From positions 189 through 42,523 of the forward strand of contig NZ_KB912890.1 in the NCBI RefSeq assembly GCF_000383875.1: DNA of 42,335 bases. Direction: 5' to 3'. A program made the translations under genes and the position numbers. This stretch comes from Caldibacillus debilis DSM 16016 (GTDB lineage Bacteria > Bacillota > Bacilli > Bacillales > Caldibacillaceae). The notes below the pieces were generated by a model. That model saw nothing but the letters and a program-made list of their open reading frames with translations. It did no database searches and was not told the DNA's origin. The stretch's first letter is position 1. The number at the start of each line of letters is the position of its first letter. This document shows positions 41,135 through 42,335 of this stretch, one piece after another.

Positions 41135-42050
41135 GTTCCTTTCCCCGTTTCCTTGGATTATCGTTAACCGTTTGAGGCAAAATTTGACAACAAATGCATG
41201 TATAATCTTATTCTTTTTTCCTCTCAGCGTCAATATCGTTGAGAAGATTCCGGATTTTCCATTTTTCCGGGCTTGCGATGCCGGGGTTGGAATGATTTCC
41301 CTGTTCCAATCCCTTCCCGTCCCATTTAGACCGTCGGGAATTTCGCGAGAAGGCCGCCGGGTCCGCTTGTCCGGGCCGCTTCCCCCGAATCCTTCTTCAT
41401 GACTCGGCCCTATGGGATGGCCGGGGCAGGTTTTCGGCATGATCGGCCGGATATTGTTCTGCATAGGACCGGTATGTCCGTTCTTCAGGGTCGGAAAATG
41501 CGGCATCGAGAAAAACGCACAATCCCACAAGGACGGATTCCGGCATCTGGAAATAGTCGTACGACACCCCATGGGACGGTCCGCCATCTTCAACCTTTTG
41601 TTCTTCATTTTAACACTTACATTCAACAAGGGAAAAAATTTGTCCGGCATAAACGAAAAAATAACCGTCATCCCGGAAAGAACGTCCATGATCGCGGGGA
41701 CAAATGTCCATCATCGCATCCGTTGTCCGATTAACCGGGGCGGTTTGTCTAACACGACCCAGTTCCCTTTTCAATCATGGCGGAGTTCGAACGGACATGC
41801 CGATCGCTCGTCCGGTGACAACTGCTTTTTCCGGCGGGGGCTGCGGAGATGCCGGTGGCTTTCCCGGCGGCAAGCGCTTTTTTCCGAAAGGTCCCGGATG
41901 CGGGACTTTCCTTATGGATTCCCGCGGCCACCCAAATCTTCCTTTTTCTCCGATCCGGGCCGTACCTTTCCGAACATGGCGGGCGGTCCCCGATTTTGGA
42001 CAAATTGGCAAATTTTTTTGAGCGCCGCCGGCAGCATGCTTGCATGTCAA
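41135..42050. other. Gene-free region beside an insertion element
   Basis: About 915 bases with no supported gene. Frames on both strands (the longest about 220 codons at 41412-42074) have unusual composition, no ribosome binding site and no recognised motif. A short AT-rich patch at about 41605-41660 could be a promoter. The region may be decayed sequence next to the mobile element. Confidence 0.45.
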
Positions 42051-42094
42051 GCGTCAGTGAAAATGTCATACTAACGCGTCAGTGAATATGTCAC
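42051..42094. repeat. Terminal direct repeats of an insertion element
   Basis: GCGTCAGTGAAAATGTCAT (42051-42069) and GCGTCAGTGAATATGTCAC (42076-42094) differ at two positions and have a 25-base period. They lie just outside the transposase stop, where a transposase binding region at an element end is expected. Confidence 0.6.
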
Positions 42095-42122
42095 TGATAT
42101 ATTTACTTTGACCTCAGTTCAT

Positions 42123-42335
42123 TCAAGCCGGTTTCAGTTCCTTTGAATTCGTGGGCCTATATTTGCGCCAAGGATGATCAGGTCCTGGCTTGTACGATTT
42201 CTTTTCTGAGCTCTCCTTTTTCTTTTCAGGAGTTTTTGCCGCTTTGTTCCGGGTTGCTTCCATCAAGGGGTAGGGCTTACCTTTGTACCAGACAAACAGT
42301 CTGCCATCCAGCGTTTTTCGGACTTCCACCGGCGT
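42123..42335 (-). CDS. C-terminal part of a DDE (integrase-type) transposase, cut by the window edge
   Basis: 71 residues in frame to the right edge (…TPVEVRKTLDGRLFVWYKGK, then a Lys-rich tail with PGPDHPWRK). A short beta-type segment (RKTLDGRLFVWYKGKPYPL) followed by a PDHPWRK-like basic tail is what follows the integrase catalytic core in ISNCY/IS1202-like or IS481-like elements. The catalytic DDE residues lie outside the window, so activity cannot be judged. The paired GTCAGTGAA repeats beyond its stop support an insertion-sequence end. Family assignment is from memory of the tail and is moderate. Confidence 0.6.
   Translation of the reverse strand, partial: TPVEVRKTLDGRLFVWYKGKPYPLMEATRNKAAKTPEKKKESSEKKSYKPGPDHPWRKYRPTNSKELKPA

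Noticed and set aside
41184-41206. TTGACA followed by TATAAT as a promoter
   Set aside because: The two boxes are only 11 bases apart, too close for a SigA promoter, and no gene follows.
41135-41689. 185-residue extension of the LCP 2 frame
   Set aside because: LCP proteins start just before the membrane anchor; ATG 41134 has a ribosome binding site and the extension has no family similarity.
41412-42074. 220-codon plus-strand frame
   Set aside because: No ribosome binding site, odd composition, no recognised motif, and it runs into the insertion-element repeats.

Overview
The window reads as a chromosome segment of a low-to-mid GC Gram-positive, probably a moderately thermophilic Bacillaceae relative (Caldibacillus/Geobacillus-like; this is inference). 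Supporting signs are strong AGGAGG-type ribosome binding sites, frequent TTG and GTG starts, a lipobox lipoprotein, LytR-CpsA-Psr proteins, a class D sortase with an LPDTA substrate, CcpA-type cre sites, and a sugar ABC importer with no ATPase gene, as when a shared MsmX-type ATPase is used. No tRNA, rRNA or CRISPR array was seen. Both ends look like mobile-element edges: a 17-codon tail on the left, and the 3' end of a DDE transposase with its terminal repeats on the right.

Layout. (1) 693-6407: surface polysaccharide genes, namely an O-antigen-ligase-like protein, a MurJ flippase, a TagA/WecG glycosyltransferase and a GT4 glycosyltransferase behind a structured leader. (2) 6806-20105: a large carbohydrate catabolic locus. 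It has a catabolite-repressed promoter, a lipoprotein binding protein, two permeases, a cytoplasmic GntR regulator fused to a solute-binding-protein domain, an MDR dehydrogenase, three Gfo/Idh/MocA oxidoreductases plus a diverged fourth that lacks the nucleotide-binding half, an SDR-like protein without its catalytic lysine, and a DapA/NAL-family lyase. (3) 20275-23500 (minus): an amino-sugar PTS (EIICB), nanE and an RpiR regulator. (4) 23895-26910 (minus): glcF and glcD. (5) 27185-31860 (plus): murR, murQ, murP and mupG for MurNAc salvage. (6) 31906-41134: two paralogous LCP ligases flanking a 1351-residue cell-wall-anchored subtilase, a GT4 glycosyltransferase and a class D sortase. (7) 41135-42335: a long gene-free stretch, then the transposase.

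How the parts work together. Regions 3 to 5 look like cell-wall sugar recycling. PTS uptake and MupG/MurQ turn MurNAc compounds into GlcNAc-6-P and D-lactate, NanE turns ManNAc-6-P into GlcNAc-6-P, and the neighbouring GlcD/GlcF flavin/Fe-S oxidase could burn the D-lactate that MurQ releases. Region 6 pairs a sortase with a plausible substrate.

The least explained part is region 2. Its dehydrogenase set, pseudo-oxidoreductase and aldolase-family enzyme suggest an oxidation/elimination/retro-aldol route for an unidentified sugar, controlled by a regulator that appears to have recruited a binding-protein fold as an intracellular sensor.
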